Program-made: the position numbers and the translations under genes
Source of the DNA: Oligoflexus sp.
GTDB lineage: Bacteria > Bdellovibrionota_B > Oligoflexia > Oligoflexales > Oligoflexaceae
DNA length: 64,000 bases
Direction: 5' to 3'
NCBI GenBank assembly: GCA_014378195.1
Contig: JACMOC010000014.1
Location: 310,001 to 374,000 of the forward strand
In this document: positions 8,438 through 18,551 of the stretch, in pieces
How the letters are laid out: every line of letters begins with the position of its first letter
Numbering within the stretch: position 1 is the stretch's first letter
The notes under the pieces: model-generated
Seen by the model: the letters and a program-made list of their open reading frames with translations, nothing else
The model's database searches: none
Told to the model about the DNA's origin: nothing

Positions 8438-10222
8438 TTAGATGTCGCCGACTGGGATAAGTTTGAAAGCAGAAAACGAATCGTTCGAATTCGGCCAGAG
8501 CGTGTTTACGGAGCTGATATCGTTGGTACCGATTTGATCAAACTGCTGACCAGGCGAATTTTCCGTGGAGTCCTTGTACATGCGTATCGTCCAGTTTGGA
8601 TTCAATCGCACGCGTATAGAGGAAATCTTGTCGTTCGCCTTGCCAATTCCCGCATCGGAGAACCCATAAAACTTGTTTGCACTATAACGGCCGTTATTAC
8701 TGAGGTTGTTGAAATCCAGGCCCCAGAAAGCCCCTTTGAAATCACTTGCATCCCACAGTTCGACCGATCCAGGATTTTTCGCAGAAACGATGACATTATA
8801 CTGCTCCTGGCTAGGCTCTTTGCAGTCACGTCCAAGGTCCATGCAATCGATCAGAGCTGTCGTGAAGTCTTCTTTCGCCGTATTACAACGATTGGTCCAA
8901 TAGCTCACTTTTGAACAGATATCGTCAACTTCTGACTTTTGAACGCTGTAATAACGAAGACGGGCCAGACGATCATGGTAATCGATGAAGTAAGGGTATT
9001 GGTCCGGACAGGCTTTGGCTCCCGTGAGATTGCAATTCTGTTGCGGAACCGAATAATCCATCATGGATTCTTTCACAACCGCAAGGCTGGCACCGGCCTC
9101 GGCCTCGGCAAACATTTTGGCTCTCACCTCAGAAAACTTCGTTTGCATCGCCGCAGCATCTTTGTTGATGTCAAACGTCGTAGCGGAAGCAAACGCCCCG
9201 CATATTTGCGGCGACGTACCGAGGGTATAACACTTGGTGGAGAAGCTGTAGCTGTTGAGTATGTTTTGCTGCTCGGTCGAGACGCTGGTGGTGTTTTTCA
9301 CCGAAAAAAGCCCTAAAACACCGGCTTTCACAGCGGCATCGACTTTAACCTTGTCGAGTGTTTTGGTATCGGTTTTTTTCGCCACAAAGACAAGAGTCAT
9401 CTGCGCGCCCGTTGTAACATTTTTCACAAAACGATCACCACAGTATTTGCGAAACAGATCAGAGCCTCTGAGGCTCATGGCCCTGAAGAACTCCGCTTGG
9501 TCAGCGCCCGAGCTGTTAACTTCTATCTTGTCTTTGAAGTAGCTGTAATTGGCTATCATAACAACGTCGTCCGAGGTCATTTGCGTTTCGTTCATGATGC
9601 TTGTTTTGACCGAAACCTTGCCACCAAAAATATCCCAAACCGCTCCGATATCGACGCCGATGCTTTTGTCGACCATATTGTAGAGCTCTTGCTGATCATG
9701 CGCGATACTTTGGGTATCGTAAGTGTGCCCGTCGCGGGTAACGGTCGTCCGTATCGTAGTGGGTTCCATACAGGTTGGGGTGCGACTGCCGGTTAGCACA
9801 TCATACCCACCCCCAACCCAAAAGTTTTTCAGGTTGGGATCGTTATTTTTCGCGGCGTCGATAGCGGTGATCGCTTCCGAATAGGTTTCGGTATGCCTTG
9901 GGGCTGCGACATGCGCAGGTGTTTTGGACATTACAGGACTCGGAACAGGAGTCGTTCGCGTTCCGGCGCCCATCAAAGGATCGGGATTCATCGCATCTTT
10001 TATGGGGGTTGGCAAGGTATTCGCTTCCGAGCTTATCGCCGGGAGCGTTCCGGGTTTAGGAGCGGGGATACTGCTCGCCTTCACCACCCGACCGGAAGCG
10101 TCGACGGTAAGGGTACCGTTCGAGCCTCGCACAAAATTGGGTTTTTTCAAATTGTAGTGGGCACACGACATACTCAACAAAGTCAGCGATACCAGGGCAG
10201 CGGGGAAATGGTGCTTCAGCAT
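8438..10222 (-). CDS. secreted lipoprotein with MACPF-like central region and beta/gamma-crystallin-like C-terminus
   Basis: Lipobox LLSMSC; FRKYCGDRFVKNVTTGAQMTLVFV resembles the MACPF signature region; C-terminal GSVELWDASDFKGAFWGLDFNN...ANDKISSIRV resembles a beta/gamma-crystallin fold. Confidence 0.6.
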   Translation of the reverse strand: MLKHHFPAALVSLTLLSMSCAHYNLKKPNFVRGSNGTLTVDASGRVVKASSIPAPKPGTLPAISSEANTLPTPIKDAMNPDPLMGAGTRTTPVPSPVMSKTPAHVAAPRHTETYSEAITAIDAAKNNDPNLKNFWVGGGYDVLTGSRTPTCMEPTTIRTTVTRDGHTYDTQSIAHDQQELYNMVDKSIGVDIGAVWDIFGGKVSVKTSIMNETQMTSDDVVMIANYSYFKDKIEVNSSGADQAEFFRAMSLRGSDLFRKYCGDRFVKNVTTGAQMTLVFVAKKTDTKTLDKVKVDAAVKAGVLGLFSVKNTTSVSTEQQNILNSYSFSTKCYTLGTSPQICGAFASATTFDINKDAAAMQTKFSEVRAKMFAEAEAGASLAVVKESMMDYSVPQQNCNLTGAKACPDQYPYFIDYHDRLARLRYYSVQKSEVDDICSKVSYWTNRCNTAKEDFTTALIDCMDLGRDCKEPSQEQYNVIVSAKNPGSVELWDASDFKGAFWGLDFNNLSNNGRYSANKFYGFSDAGIGKANDKISSIRVRLNPNWTIRMYKDSTENSPGQQFDQIGTNDISSVNTLWPNSNDSFSAFKLIPVGDI

Positions 10223-10370
10223 ACGGAACTCCAGATGCAAAGGGGAAAGGATCGAAAACTCGATCTATAGGTCACAGACGGTAGGCAATGTCTTCCGCCC
10301 GAACTTTCTTTGGTCTCAACCCATACTGTAGCAGCTCCTTTCGGATCTGCGAGCCAGCAACTCCTTCCTA

Positions 10371-11471
10371 TCACGGCTGCGTCACTTGATACTTCACCGT
10401 AATTTCGCCGCCGGCTACGGGCTCGTGCCCCTTGAGAAATGTCAGCACGTTAGCGCTCAAAGTGTAGTCATTTTCCGTGATTGCCGTCCCATCGGCTCTT
10501 TTGCCCGTCACAGCGAAGGTGCCCTTATCAGGCAAGGATTTCAGGGGAAATTGATTTGTCAGCAGTTTGGCAATATTGGTTGAAAGACGCCTTAGTGTGG
10601 CTTGATAACTGCCGTCGCAAATATTTCCGTAGTTGATGCAAGCGTCTGCCTTGTAATCGACCAACGCCTGATACTGCTTTGCAACATTGTTGGCCGTTAC
10701 GCACTTCACACCTGGTTTATCCGGCGAAAATATTCCATAAAATCCTGCATTGACGCCGACTGTACGCCCCAGATCCTTTTCCACATAATTGATGAGATAG
10801 GACTCGCTGGAGGACGGAAGACCTGGGCAATCCTTCCCATTCAAGGAGCAATTGTCTTCATCACTCACGATAAGGACTGCCACCGACGAATGCTCTCTCA
10901 CCCAAGGTTGATCAGGACAACGAAGCCCGTTTACGGCCTGCCGAATGCCCTCCTCGGTATTGCTCCCGAAGGTGCCCGGCGTGACAGCAGCCATAAATTT
11001 TGATTGATAGTTGGCATCCGTGGGTTTGATGACGGTGAGCACGCATTTGTCACGACCTCCATCGCGCTGAACGGTGCTGGTGATAACGCCTATCTGCCAA
11101 TCGGAATCTTTGATCTCGGTGAGGAGATCAGAGAGTTTGGTCGATAGATTGGCCTGCTCTTGTTCCATCGAGCTTGAGTTGTCTATCACCACGAGAATAT
11201 CGACTGCCGCCGGAGTATCCGATTGTCGAAACGATTCGTGCATCTCCTGAATGGCTATTACCGACTCCGGACTTCCTGCCGGAATAACCTCGGGGGCCTG
11301 AATGCTTGCTGCAATATTACCCTTCGTCGACACCAGATCTGGTTTTTTCGCATCCTCAACCCAGCGATAGCTGCTCGTTTTGCAGCTGACCATTGCCACA
11401 GTGCAAAGGAATAGAGCAAAGATGCAGTTGGGTCGGTGTCCAAAGACCTGAGTCATGGCCAATTCCTCCAA
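10371..11471 (-). CDS. VWA-domain lipoprotein
   Basis: VDILVVIDNSSSMEQEQANLS (MIDAS DXSXS), WQIGVITSTVQRDGG, VAVLIVSDEDNCS; lipobox-like VAMVSC. Confidence 0.8.
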   Translation of the reverse strand: MEELAMTQVFGHRPNCIFALFLCTVAMVSCKTSSYRWVEDAKKPDLVSTKGNIAASIQAPEVIPAGSPESVIAIQEMHESFRQSDTPAAVDILVVIDNSSSMEQEQANLSTKLSDLLTEIKDSDWQIGVITSTVQRDGGRDKCVLTVIKPTDANYQSKFMAAVTPGTFGSNTEEGIRQAVNGLRCPDQPWVREHSSVAVLIVSDEDNCSLNGKDCPGLPSSSESYLINYVEKDLGRTVGVNAGFYGIFSPDKPGVKCVTANNVAKQYQALVDYKADACINYGNICDGSYQATLRRLSTNIAKLLTNQFPLKSLPDKGTFAVTGKRADGTAITENDYTLSANVLTFLKGHEPVAGGEITVKYQVTQP

Positions 11472-11720
11472 GGGTGGGACGATTATATAATGAATATCCC
11501 CATTTTAGCACCTCTTGAGCAGCGGCAGGCGCTTATAACGTGAAGACCTTATAAAAACGTCTCACGAAATCACCAATTATAAGGATAAACCTTTCCTTAA
11601 CAGACGGATATCGTATGCACTCCCGTTGAAAGCTCGCCCTGGTGATGGCGGTCACGAGTGGACTGGACAATGCGGAGATTCGTATTGTCGACAAGTACGG
11701 GACGATCGAAATCATGAAGT

Positions 11721-11750
11721 AAAAAAAAAGGAAGACCCAAGAGGTCTCCC
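11721..11750 (-). terminator. rho-independent terminator
   Basis: Minus strand GGGAGACC-tcttg-GGTCTTCC followed by a run of nine T. Confidence 0.65.
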
Positions 11751-11797
11751 GTATTCAAATGAAAAGAAGAAGACCCCAAGGCCCCTCTTTTTTGGAG

Positions 11798-12289
11798 TCA
11801 GATGCGTCGGGGCTTTTTCTCGCCGACTTTGACCTTCACTTCGCCCGCGGCTTTTTTCGCTTTATTCTCAGATCTTTTTTTAGCGCGTTTGCGGCGTTGA
11901 GCTTCGAGATCAGCGGGTGGATTCACCTGCTTTTTGTGGCAGTTAAAACAAATCGTCTGTTGGTTTTCGAGCGAATCAGTGCCGCCTTTTTCAATAGCGA
12001 CGATGAAGTCCCTAAGCATCTGTGTTTCCCGGCCGTTTCGCATACCGTAGAGATTCAGGTGATAAAAAGGAATCGTGGGATATTTCTCTTTGGCGAAATA
12101 CTCGCCTTCCAGTTTGCAGCGATGGCATTTTACGCCGTTCAGCGCAAAGTTCTGCAGCTTCGGTGCGGCCATATTGATGATATCACCCTTGATCGTATAC
12201 AAAGCCTCGGCGTCACTCGACGTCGCAACAAAAGGTAACACTTCGGCGATTTCGAGCATTTCTTTTCGTACTAGATTAGGATCTCTCAT
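11798..12289 (-). CDS. HNH-nuclease-like protein with Lys/Arg-rich tail
   Basis: CHRCKLEGEYFAKE...YHLNLYG...MLRDFIVAIEKGGTDSLENQQTICFNCHKKQ; start at MRDPNLVRK. Confidence 0.6.
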   Translation of the reverse strand: MRDPNLVRKEMLEIAEVLPFVATSSDAEALYTIKGDIINMAAPKLQNFALNGVKCHRCKLEGEYFAKEKYPTIPFYHLNLYGMRNGRETQMLRDFIVAIEKGGTDSLENQQTICFNCHKKQVNPPADLEAQRRKRAKKRSENKAKKAAGEVKVKVGEKKPRRI

Positions 12290-12604
12290 AAGCCTGACAA
12301 CTCCAAGATTTCGCGCGGAACCGCCCAGAATTGAAGCCGATCGTCCACGCAAGCCCTCTACTACACGAGTTTCTCCGCCGCCGCAACGACATTGGTACGC
12401 CCAAATGCGTCATTAATGTCATTTTCAAGGTCCATAAAATTTTTTGCGCTATGTAAATTTCGTAATGATTCAAATTGGTTATATGGCATTTGACGCAATT
12501 CTATTAAAAAGGATTGCTATACCATTTGACGGTGAGGTCATACCGGGTGGAAGATGACAATGAAAGCAGAGCCCTTCTAAGGCCGCTCAACATTTCAAAG
12601 GCAT

Positions 12605-12979
12605 ATGCCCATGCAAATATCAGCAAAACTTCTGCCCCTGTTCGCCTTCTTTACCCTCTCGTCTCTAACGGCTTGTGGAAACGACGAAGGCCTGGCTGGT
12701 CCCCAAGAGAAGACCGCAGTAGAGGCTCTCCCAACGTCGACTTTGAGCTCGTCCTGTAGCGAGAAACCACTGCCTGAGTCAAAAGCCACAGCATATTGCC
12801 GAACCCTGGCAAACGGGAAAGTTTACTCGATCACCCTCAAACCCAGTACCTATATCCAGGATCCAGTCACCTGTGAATTGAGTTCGCCTGACGACGGAAT
12901 GAGGTCCAGTCTCATCGAGATGGGTTTTACAGATTGCAATGCACCGGCTCAGGTCCCAACGCTCGCAACAGCTTCCTAA
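12605..12979 (+). CDS. small putative lipoprotein
   Basis: Signal peptide and lipobox SLTACGNDEG. Confidence 0.6.
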   Translation: MPMQISAKLLPLFAFFTLSSLTACGNDEGLAGPQEKTAVEALPTSTLSSSCSEKPLPESKATAYCRTLANGKVYSITLKPSTYIQDPVTCELSSPDDGMRSSLIEMGFTDCNAPAQVPTLATAS

Positions 12980-13056
12980 CGCCATTAGCCCTTGGCTTCC
13001 CTGATGTTCAGATCGATGGCATAATAGCCCATAATCCTGAGCACTGCGGAGGCCTT

Positions 13057-13338
13057 ATGTCTTTGATCACTACACCGTCAGCACCGTCCACATTCACGGC
13101 CGACTCCACTGCCATGCTCGAACTTTTCCGGGAGCGCAAAGTCTCACGCCGCATCGGTCTGCTGATGTTGATCAGTATGATCGGCGTTTTTGGACTTGGG
13201 TATATCGACTACGTGCAGGGTAACGAAGATTTTCTGGTGTCGACTTTAACCATGTTTGCAGCTCTTGAAGGCGGCATCATCATGGGTTATATCGCAGTTA
13301 AAAACGCCCTCGTCGAAACCTCGAAAGCAGAAAAATAG
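13057..13338 (+). CDS. small membrane protein
   Basis: Two hydrophobic segments; start at MSLITTPSAP. Confidence 0.5.
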   Translation: MSLITTPSAPSTFTADSTAMLELFRERKVSRRIGLLMLISMIGVFGLGYIDYVQGNEDFLVSTLTMFAALEGGIIMGYIAVKNALVETSKAEK

Positions 13339-13424
13339 GTCTCCGAATAAAACGAGGCATTTAAGGTTGATGTTAAGCTTAAGAATTCCGTGCGTCACAT
13401 GTTGGGCCGATAGAGGAGAAGTTT

Positions 13425-13973
13425 ATGGGGTTTGAGAGTTTTGTCGGAAGGGCCTTGAGGTCGATGCGCGCGGGTCCCGAACACTTACTATCCAACACGC
13501 CCGGTATCAAAGACGCTCCGCTGACAATAAAAATAGGGAGTCCGGCCTTTAATGATCACAGCCCGATCCCAAGCGAATACTCCGCGGATGGAGGCAATCA
13601 GGTGCCGCCTATTTATTGGTCACGACTCCCTCAAGGCACCAAAGAGGTTATTTTGGTCATGGAGGATATGGATCCTCCATTTTCAGGCCCTAGGGTTCAT
13701 TTGATCGGTTTTCGGATTTCGCCGAGCGAAACCCAGTTCTCTGCAAACTCACTGCGAACTGGACAGCTTGGATACAACAGCCTCGGGAAGTGTGAATACC
13801 TTGGGCCCAAACCACTCCAAAGCCATGGTGTGCATCGCTATGTATTTCAGATTTTTGCCCTGGACAAACACATGGACTGGACGACTCTCCCCAAAAAATC
13901 CATTTTGAAAAAAATCCTTCCCGGCCATGTTTTAGCTCGAGGCGAGCTTACCGGGACCTATGAACGCACTTAA
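13425..13973 (+). CDS. YbhB/YbcL-family (PEBP/Raf kinase inhibitor-like) protein
   Basis: IPSEYSADGGNQVPPIYWSRLPQGTKEVILVMEDMDPP, GPKPLQSHGVHRYVFQIFALD. Confidence 0.88.
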   Translation: MGFESFVGRALRSMRAGPEHLLSNTPGIKDAPLTIKIGSPAFNDHSPIPSEYSADGGNQVPPIYWSRLPQGTKEVILVMEDMDPPFSGPRVHLIGFRISPSETQFSANSLRTGQLGYNSLGKCEYLGPKPLQSHGVHRYVFQIFALDKHMDWTTLPKKSILKKILPGHVLARGELTGTYERT

Positions 13974-15520
13974 GATTCCATCGTTTGATCATTCCAGACA
14001 ATTTTATAGAGGTCGTTGCGGCGGTCAAGGTGATTACGGACCGTTCCCTCTTGTCTCAGGAGGTCGAGTCGCTTCATATCGACGTCAACGATGAGAGTCA
14101 TTTCCGTGTTGGGCGTGGATTCAGCCATGACAGCATCGTGAGGGAAGGAGAAATCCGATGGGGAATACACAGCGCTCTGAGCGTATTGAATTTCCGCATA
14201 CTGGACCTTAGGCAAATTGCCCACGCTCCCGCTTATTGCTACATAACATTCGTTTTCTATCGCCCGGGCCTGGGCACAGCGCATGACCCTTAAAAAACCG
14301 TTTTTGGTATCCGTCCAGAACGGTACGAAAAGTATTTTCATGCCCTGTTCGGTCTGAAGGCGGGCGAGCTCGGGAAATTCGACGTCGTAACAGATCAAAA
14401 CACCAATCTTCCCGACGTCGGTTTCTATCACTTTCAGTTTGTTGCCGCCCTCCATAGCCCATGACCGTCGTTCGCCGGGAGTGATATGCAGCTTATATTG
14501 AGTCTCTATCGTCCCGTTTCGCAGAAATATATAGGAGACGTTATAGAGTTTGCCGTCCTCGACGAGCGGCATGCTTCCGCCGATTATATTCGTGTTGTAA
14601 CTCAAGGACAGCTTTGCCATCAAATCAACGATTGCCGGCGTAAACTCCGCCAGTTTGCGAATCGATTCGACTTCGTTGTCCTTGTCAAACATGCCCAGTA
14701 GTGGCGCGTTAAAAAACTCAGGGAAAAGAGTAAAATCGGTTTTGTAGTAGGACATAGCATCGACAAAATACTCGACCTGCTGCATCAAGGCACCTAGGGA
14801 TTCCAGGGGCCGCATCTGCCACTGGACGACGCCGATGCGCACGATGGATTTTTGATGATTGAAAAGGGTCGATTGTTTGTCTTTGTAATAGATGTTGTTC
14901 CACTCGAGCAGTGTTGCATACCCCTTGGACTCTGCATCCTCAGGCAGGTAGTCCTCAAGCAAGCGTTTGACTTCGAAGTCGTTTGAAAGCTGAAAAGTCA
15001 GGATAGGGTCGTAGATCTCTTTACGCGAGACTTTTTCAATGTATTCATGAGGCGAGAGTTCTTTGGAATGCTCAAAATAGCGAGGGATACGACCGCCCGC
15101 AAGGATTGATCTTAAATTGAGCTTACGGCAGAGATCCTTGCGCGCATCGTAGAGACGACGACCCAGGCGCAAATCCCGAAAATCAGGATGCACAAAAACG
15201 TCCACTCCGTACAAAACATCGCCGCATTCATCGTGGGTATTAAGATAAGCCGTCCCGGTGATCTCGCTGTAGGTGTGGTCCGAACCAAACTTTGCGTGAT
15301 CAACGATCGCTGAAAAAGCAGCTGCGACGACCTGCCCGTTGTCATCAATCGCCAGCTGACCTTCGGGGAATTTATTGAGCATGGCCATGTATTCTTCTCG
15401 TGGCCATGCCCCCCCAATGCCCGGGTAAACCTTATCCATGATGATTTTAATATCGCTATAATCATCCGGCGTGAGATTTCTCAGTTCGAGATGGTGTTTT
15501 TCGTCATTCACATAGGTCAT
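13970..15520 (-). CDS. fused GNAT N-acetyltransferase / carbon-nitrogen hydrolase
   Basis: GNAT N-terminus (DVFVHPDFRDLRLGRRLYDARK) followed by nitrilase-superfamily domain (TLFPEFFNAPLLG, GKIGVLICYDVEFPELAR). Confidence 0.9.
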   Translation of the reverse strand: MTYVNDEKHHLELRNLTPDDYSDIKIIMDKVYPGIGGAWPREEYMAMLNKFPEGQLAIDDNGQVVAAAFSAIVDHAKFGSDHTYSEITGTAYLNTHDECGDVLYGVDVFVHPDFRDLRLGRRLYDARKDLCRKLNLRSILAGGRIPRYFEHSKELSPHEYIEKVSRKEIYDPILTFQLSNDFEVKRLLEDYLPEDAESKGYATLLEWNNIYYKDKQSTLFNHQKSIVRIGVVQWQMRPLESLGALMQQVEYFVDAMSYYKTDFTLFPEFFNAPLLGMFDKDNEVESIRKLAEFTPAIVDLMAKLSLSYNTNIIGGSMPLVEDGKLYNVSYIFLRNGTIETQYKLHITPGERRSWAMEGGNKLKVIETDVGKIGVLICYDVEFPELARLQTEQGMKILFVPFWTDTKNGFLRVMRCAQARAIENECYVAISGSVGNLPKVQYAEIQYAQSAVYSPSDFSFPHDAVMAESTPNTEMTLIVDVDMKRLDLLRQEGTVRNHLDRRNDLYKIVWNDQTMES

Positions 15521-15622
15521 TCTCTATCCCAAATTTCTGACTGCGGCTTTATGCCGAGTCGTATTCATAAAAGCTAGTACTTTTCAAGAGAAAGGGGTAC
15601 ATATATTTGCTGGTTATTCAAT

Positions 15623-16504
15623 CTAAGTATTTAATTTGTCTATTAAAAATCGAATGATCTCGGCGTAAAATTCTTCGTGAAAAAGCCTCCGGTCAAACCC
15701 TTTCGGGTCCTGCGAAGGCGGAAACATTGGGCGCGTCATCTCATGCGTATAGGGACTCAAAAAGGAATAATGCCCTGCGTTATCCACAATACGATATTGA
15801 AGCTGCGAAGGGTCAGGCAGACCGTTGACGATGATCTGGCCATGGACATCAAAAGGCGTCTGCTCGTCTTTGCTGCCGATTAACATCAAGACAGGAACTT
15901 TCACGTCACGAAGAGCGTCCTCAAGCCGAAACCAGACCGTTGCGGGTGCGAGGAGAACGAGCGCCTTGATACGGGAGTCAGGCGTGAGAGCGATCGCTTC
16001 CATAAGGCCCTCAGGAGACTCCTGGGCAAATGAAGTAGGCCGGCCTCCGGCAGCGGCAAGAGCCGTATAGCCACCCATGGAGTGACCAATTACGCTGACT
16101 GAATGTTTGAGATGCGTTTGATAGGGCGAAGACTGATAAAACCAGTCGATGGCTAGACTGATGTGACGAGGTCGATTGCGAAGATTGTGGAGAGTTCCGG
16201 ACTCGGAATTGTCACTCCGACTATTGAGGGGATGTTCAGGCAGCCCCACGATAAATCCATGACGTACAAGATGCTCAGCAAGAGTCCTGTAGACGATAGG
16301 GGTTCCGCCGCTGCCATGAGATATTAAAATCAGCGGAAAAGGGCCTGTTTCAGGCGGCGCATCGATCGCCAGTTCCATCGTAAAAGGGCCGAGCTTTTCT
16401 CGCTTTGCAGGCGTCGTCGTCGGGTACATGACCAACATGGGAATGAAAGGCCCACCCGCCGTATCGTGTAGTTCGACACTGTGAAAACCAACAAAAGTCT
16501 CCAT
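15623..16504 (-). CDS. alpha/beta hydrolase (dienelactone hydrolase / PAF-acetylhydrolase-like)
   Basis: PLILISHGSGG, VSVIGHSMGGYTALAAAG nucleophile elbow, DNAGHYSFL. Confidence 0.85.
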   Translation of the reverse strand: METFVGFHSVELHDTAGGPFIPMLVMYPTTTPAKREKLGPFTMELAIDAPPETGPFPLILISHGSGGTPIVYRTLAEHLVRHGFIVGLPEHPLNSRSDNSESGTLHNLRNRPRHISLAIDWFYQSSPYQTHLKHSVSVIGHSMGGYTALAAAGGRPTSFAQESPEGLMEAIALTPDSRIKALVLLAPATVWFRLEDALRDVKVPVLMLIGSKDEQTPFDVHGQIIVNGLPDPSQLQYRIVDNAGHYSFLSPYTHEMTRPMFPPSQDPKGFDRRLFHEEFYAEIIRFLIDKLNT

Positions 16505-16554
16505 TTCGTCCTCCAGAGGATACAGGTTCTGAAGACTACAATGGCCTTTTTTTG

Positions 16555-17568
16555 TTAAAACGTCCACTCGCTCTGGAGGCCCATTTTGTTATCAGAGTAG
16601 GCCGGCGTAAACCCTCGCCAGGCAAATCCCACAGAGGGCGCATTGAGTCCGGCATCCTGTTGTCTCAAAGCTTTATCACGTGCTCTATCGTTCTGCACGA
16701 CTGTGTGGCCCGATGTATAGCCGATAAGAACAGCGAGCGGGAAATCGCTTGGCCAATGCGATCCAACGTTGACGAGGGAGAACATCAAGAGCCCGACCAT
16801 GACATCACCCAAGGGTGCCACCCAGCAATCCTCGAGATAGTTTTCGGTGATTACCGTGAGTGTGGAAACCGCCGTTGCTGTATGACCGGACGGAAAAGAA
16901 TAATAACGAGACTGGTCACGCGAGTAAGGAAGAATACCCGGATAACCGTACCAACGTCCGCCCAGGGTCGTGGACTTTTTTGGCGATTCACGCCCCGTCA
17001 TAACTTTAATCGCGAGGACTGAAGGTCCCGTGATAACCAGGGATTCAACGATCTGGGTTGAAACGTGGGTGGCGCGATTATCGTCAAGTCCCCAGCCGTA
17101 AGCCGCAAAGAGACCTGCGACTTCGAGCGAAAACATCCCATCACCAAAATACCAAGTCCAACCTTGGAATGTCCTGGGTATCTCCAGAACTCCACGCGTA
17201 CTCAGGAGGGAATATTTTGCAACTGATCGATATTCGGGCCTTTTAGGATCCATGATGCGATTGCGGGTCGCAAAGTCTTTGGAGCCATCGGTAATACGTT
17301 GATCAAAAGGCAGCAGCGCGAGAGTCGTGCCACCAACCCATAGATAGGTCGAGGCATCATAATCGGTGACATTCTTGAGAAATGAATAATAATCGTCGGG
17401 AAAGTTTTTGAAGGTTTCCCATAGGCTCGCTTTTTTCAAATAGCTCACGGGCTCAAGCGCCGGCGTAACCGCATGAACCTGATCAGCAATCAAGGGAGCA
17501 CTTCGAAAAAGAAGAGTCGAGATCAGCACATTCGAAAGGCACAGAATTTTTGAAACGAAATGTCGCAT
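16555..17568 (-). CDS. PAP2-family phosphatase
   Basis: IKVMTGRESP, YYSFPSGHTATAVS, SHWPSDFPLAVLIGY. Confidence 0.85.
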   Translation of the reverse strand: MRHFVSKILCLSNVLISTLLFRSAPLIADQVHAVTPALEPVSYLKKASLWETFKNFPDDYYSFLKNVTDYDASTYLWVGGTTLALLPFDQRITDGSKDFATRNRIMDPKRPEYRSVAKYSLLSTRGVLEIPRTFQGWTWYFGDGMFSLEVAGLFAAYGWGLDDNRATHVSTQIVESLVITGPSVLAIKVMTGRESPKKSTTLGGRWYGYPGILPYSRDQSRYYSFPSGHTATAVSTLTVITENYLEDCWVAPLGDVMVGLLMFSLVNVGSHWPSDFPLAVLIGYTSGHTVVQNDRARDKALRQQDAGLNAPSVGFAWRGFTPAYSDNKMGLQSEWTF

Positions 17569-17585
17569 GAGTCCCTTAGTATCTT

Positions 17586-18551
17586 TTAGCTTCGCCGTTC
17601 AAACATTAACCCTACACCATCAGAGTTGGCAAAAGGCATAATCGTATAATTCTTCTTACGCACCGTGGGTTGGCCATCCACGTTGTAATTTGCAGGCCTT
17701 CGTCGTTCAAAAACAGTTCGTGCAGCATTATAGCCAATGGCGATGCCGACCGGATAATCGCCTGCCCAGTGTTCTCCGTTGTTCAACATAGCCCACATGA
17801 GGAGACCCATCGCGGTATAACCGACCGGCTGTATCCAGGGCTGATCAGGATAGTTCTGCGCAAGAATAGTCACCCCGGACATCACTGTAGCGATGTGACC
17901 CGAGGGGAAAGCATCATGTTTTGAAACATTGCTGAGATAGGCTTTCACTCCAGCGGCCGGCCGCCATACACCGCCATCTTCGGACGCACGAAACGGTGAT
18001 TCTCGACCCGCAATATATTTGGACGGCAGGATAAAGCTTCCGGTCAGCACCAAGGATTCCGCAAATTCGCTGGCCGTATTAAGCATGCGTTTGTCGTCTG
18101 TGATGTTGCCGGCCACCGTAAGCCCGGAGAGGATCGCCAGAGACGTAAGGCCATCACCGATATAATACATGGTGGCATTGGTTCCTTTCGGAACCCTTAG
18201 GTCCGCGCTGATACCTGCGATTTTGGTTGTGAAAAACACGCGCGACTCAGCACCGGAGTCGGTCGGCGAGATTAGGTAAAGTTTGCGCGCACGGCTCTGG
18301 GACGCATTGATGATGTCCTGATCGTAATATATCAAAATCGCCGTGAGACCAAGAACCTCGGCATAGGCCCGCCCATGATCACGCGGATCAAGATTTTTTA
18401 CCGCAGGGATCCAATCGGAAACCACGTTTGGTAAAAAATCATAAAATTTGGGAACGGACGTATACTGAGGGACCTCTTGAGCCTGCACGTGCAAAGCGCT
18501 CAGCCCAGCCATAACGAAAATAATAGCTTTAACTTGACTACGGAGGGTCAT
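17586..18551 (-). CDS. PAP2-family phosphatase, tandem paralogue
   Basis: KYIAGRESPF, HDAFPSGHIATVMS, EHWAGDYPVGIAIGY; adjacent to and resembling the previous gene. Confidence 0.85.
   Translation of the reverse strand: MTLRSQVKAIIFVMAGLSALHVQAQEVPQYTSVPKFYDFLPNVVSDWIPAVKNLDPRDHGRAYAEVLGLTAILIYYDQDIINASQSRARKLYLISPTDSGAESRVFFTTKIAGISADLRVPKGTNATMYYIGDGLTSLAILSGLTVAGNITDDKRMLNTASEFAESLVLTGSFILPSKYIAGRESPFRASEDGGVWRPAAGVKAYLSNVSKHDAFPSGHIATVMSGVTILAQNYPDQPWIQPVGYTAMGLLMWAMLNNGEHWAGDYPVGIAIGYNAARTVFERRRPANYNVDGQPTVRKKNYTIMPFANSDGVGLMFERRS

Noticed and set aside
8351-8914. 187-aa plus-strand ORF
   Set aside because: Lies antisense inside the MACPF-like gene; no recognisable motif; long open antisense frames are expected here.
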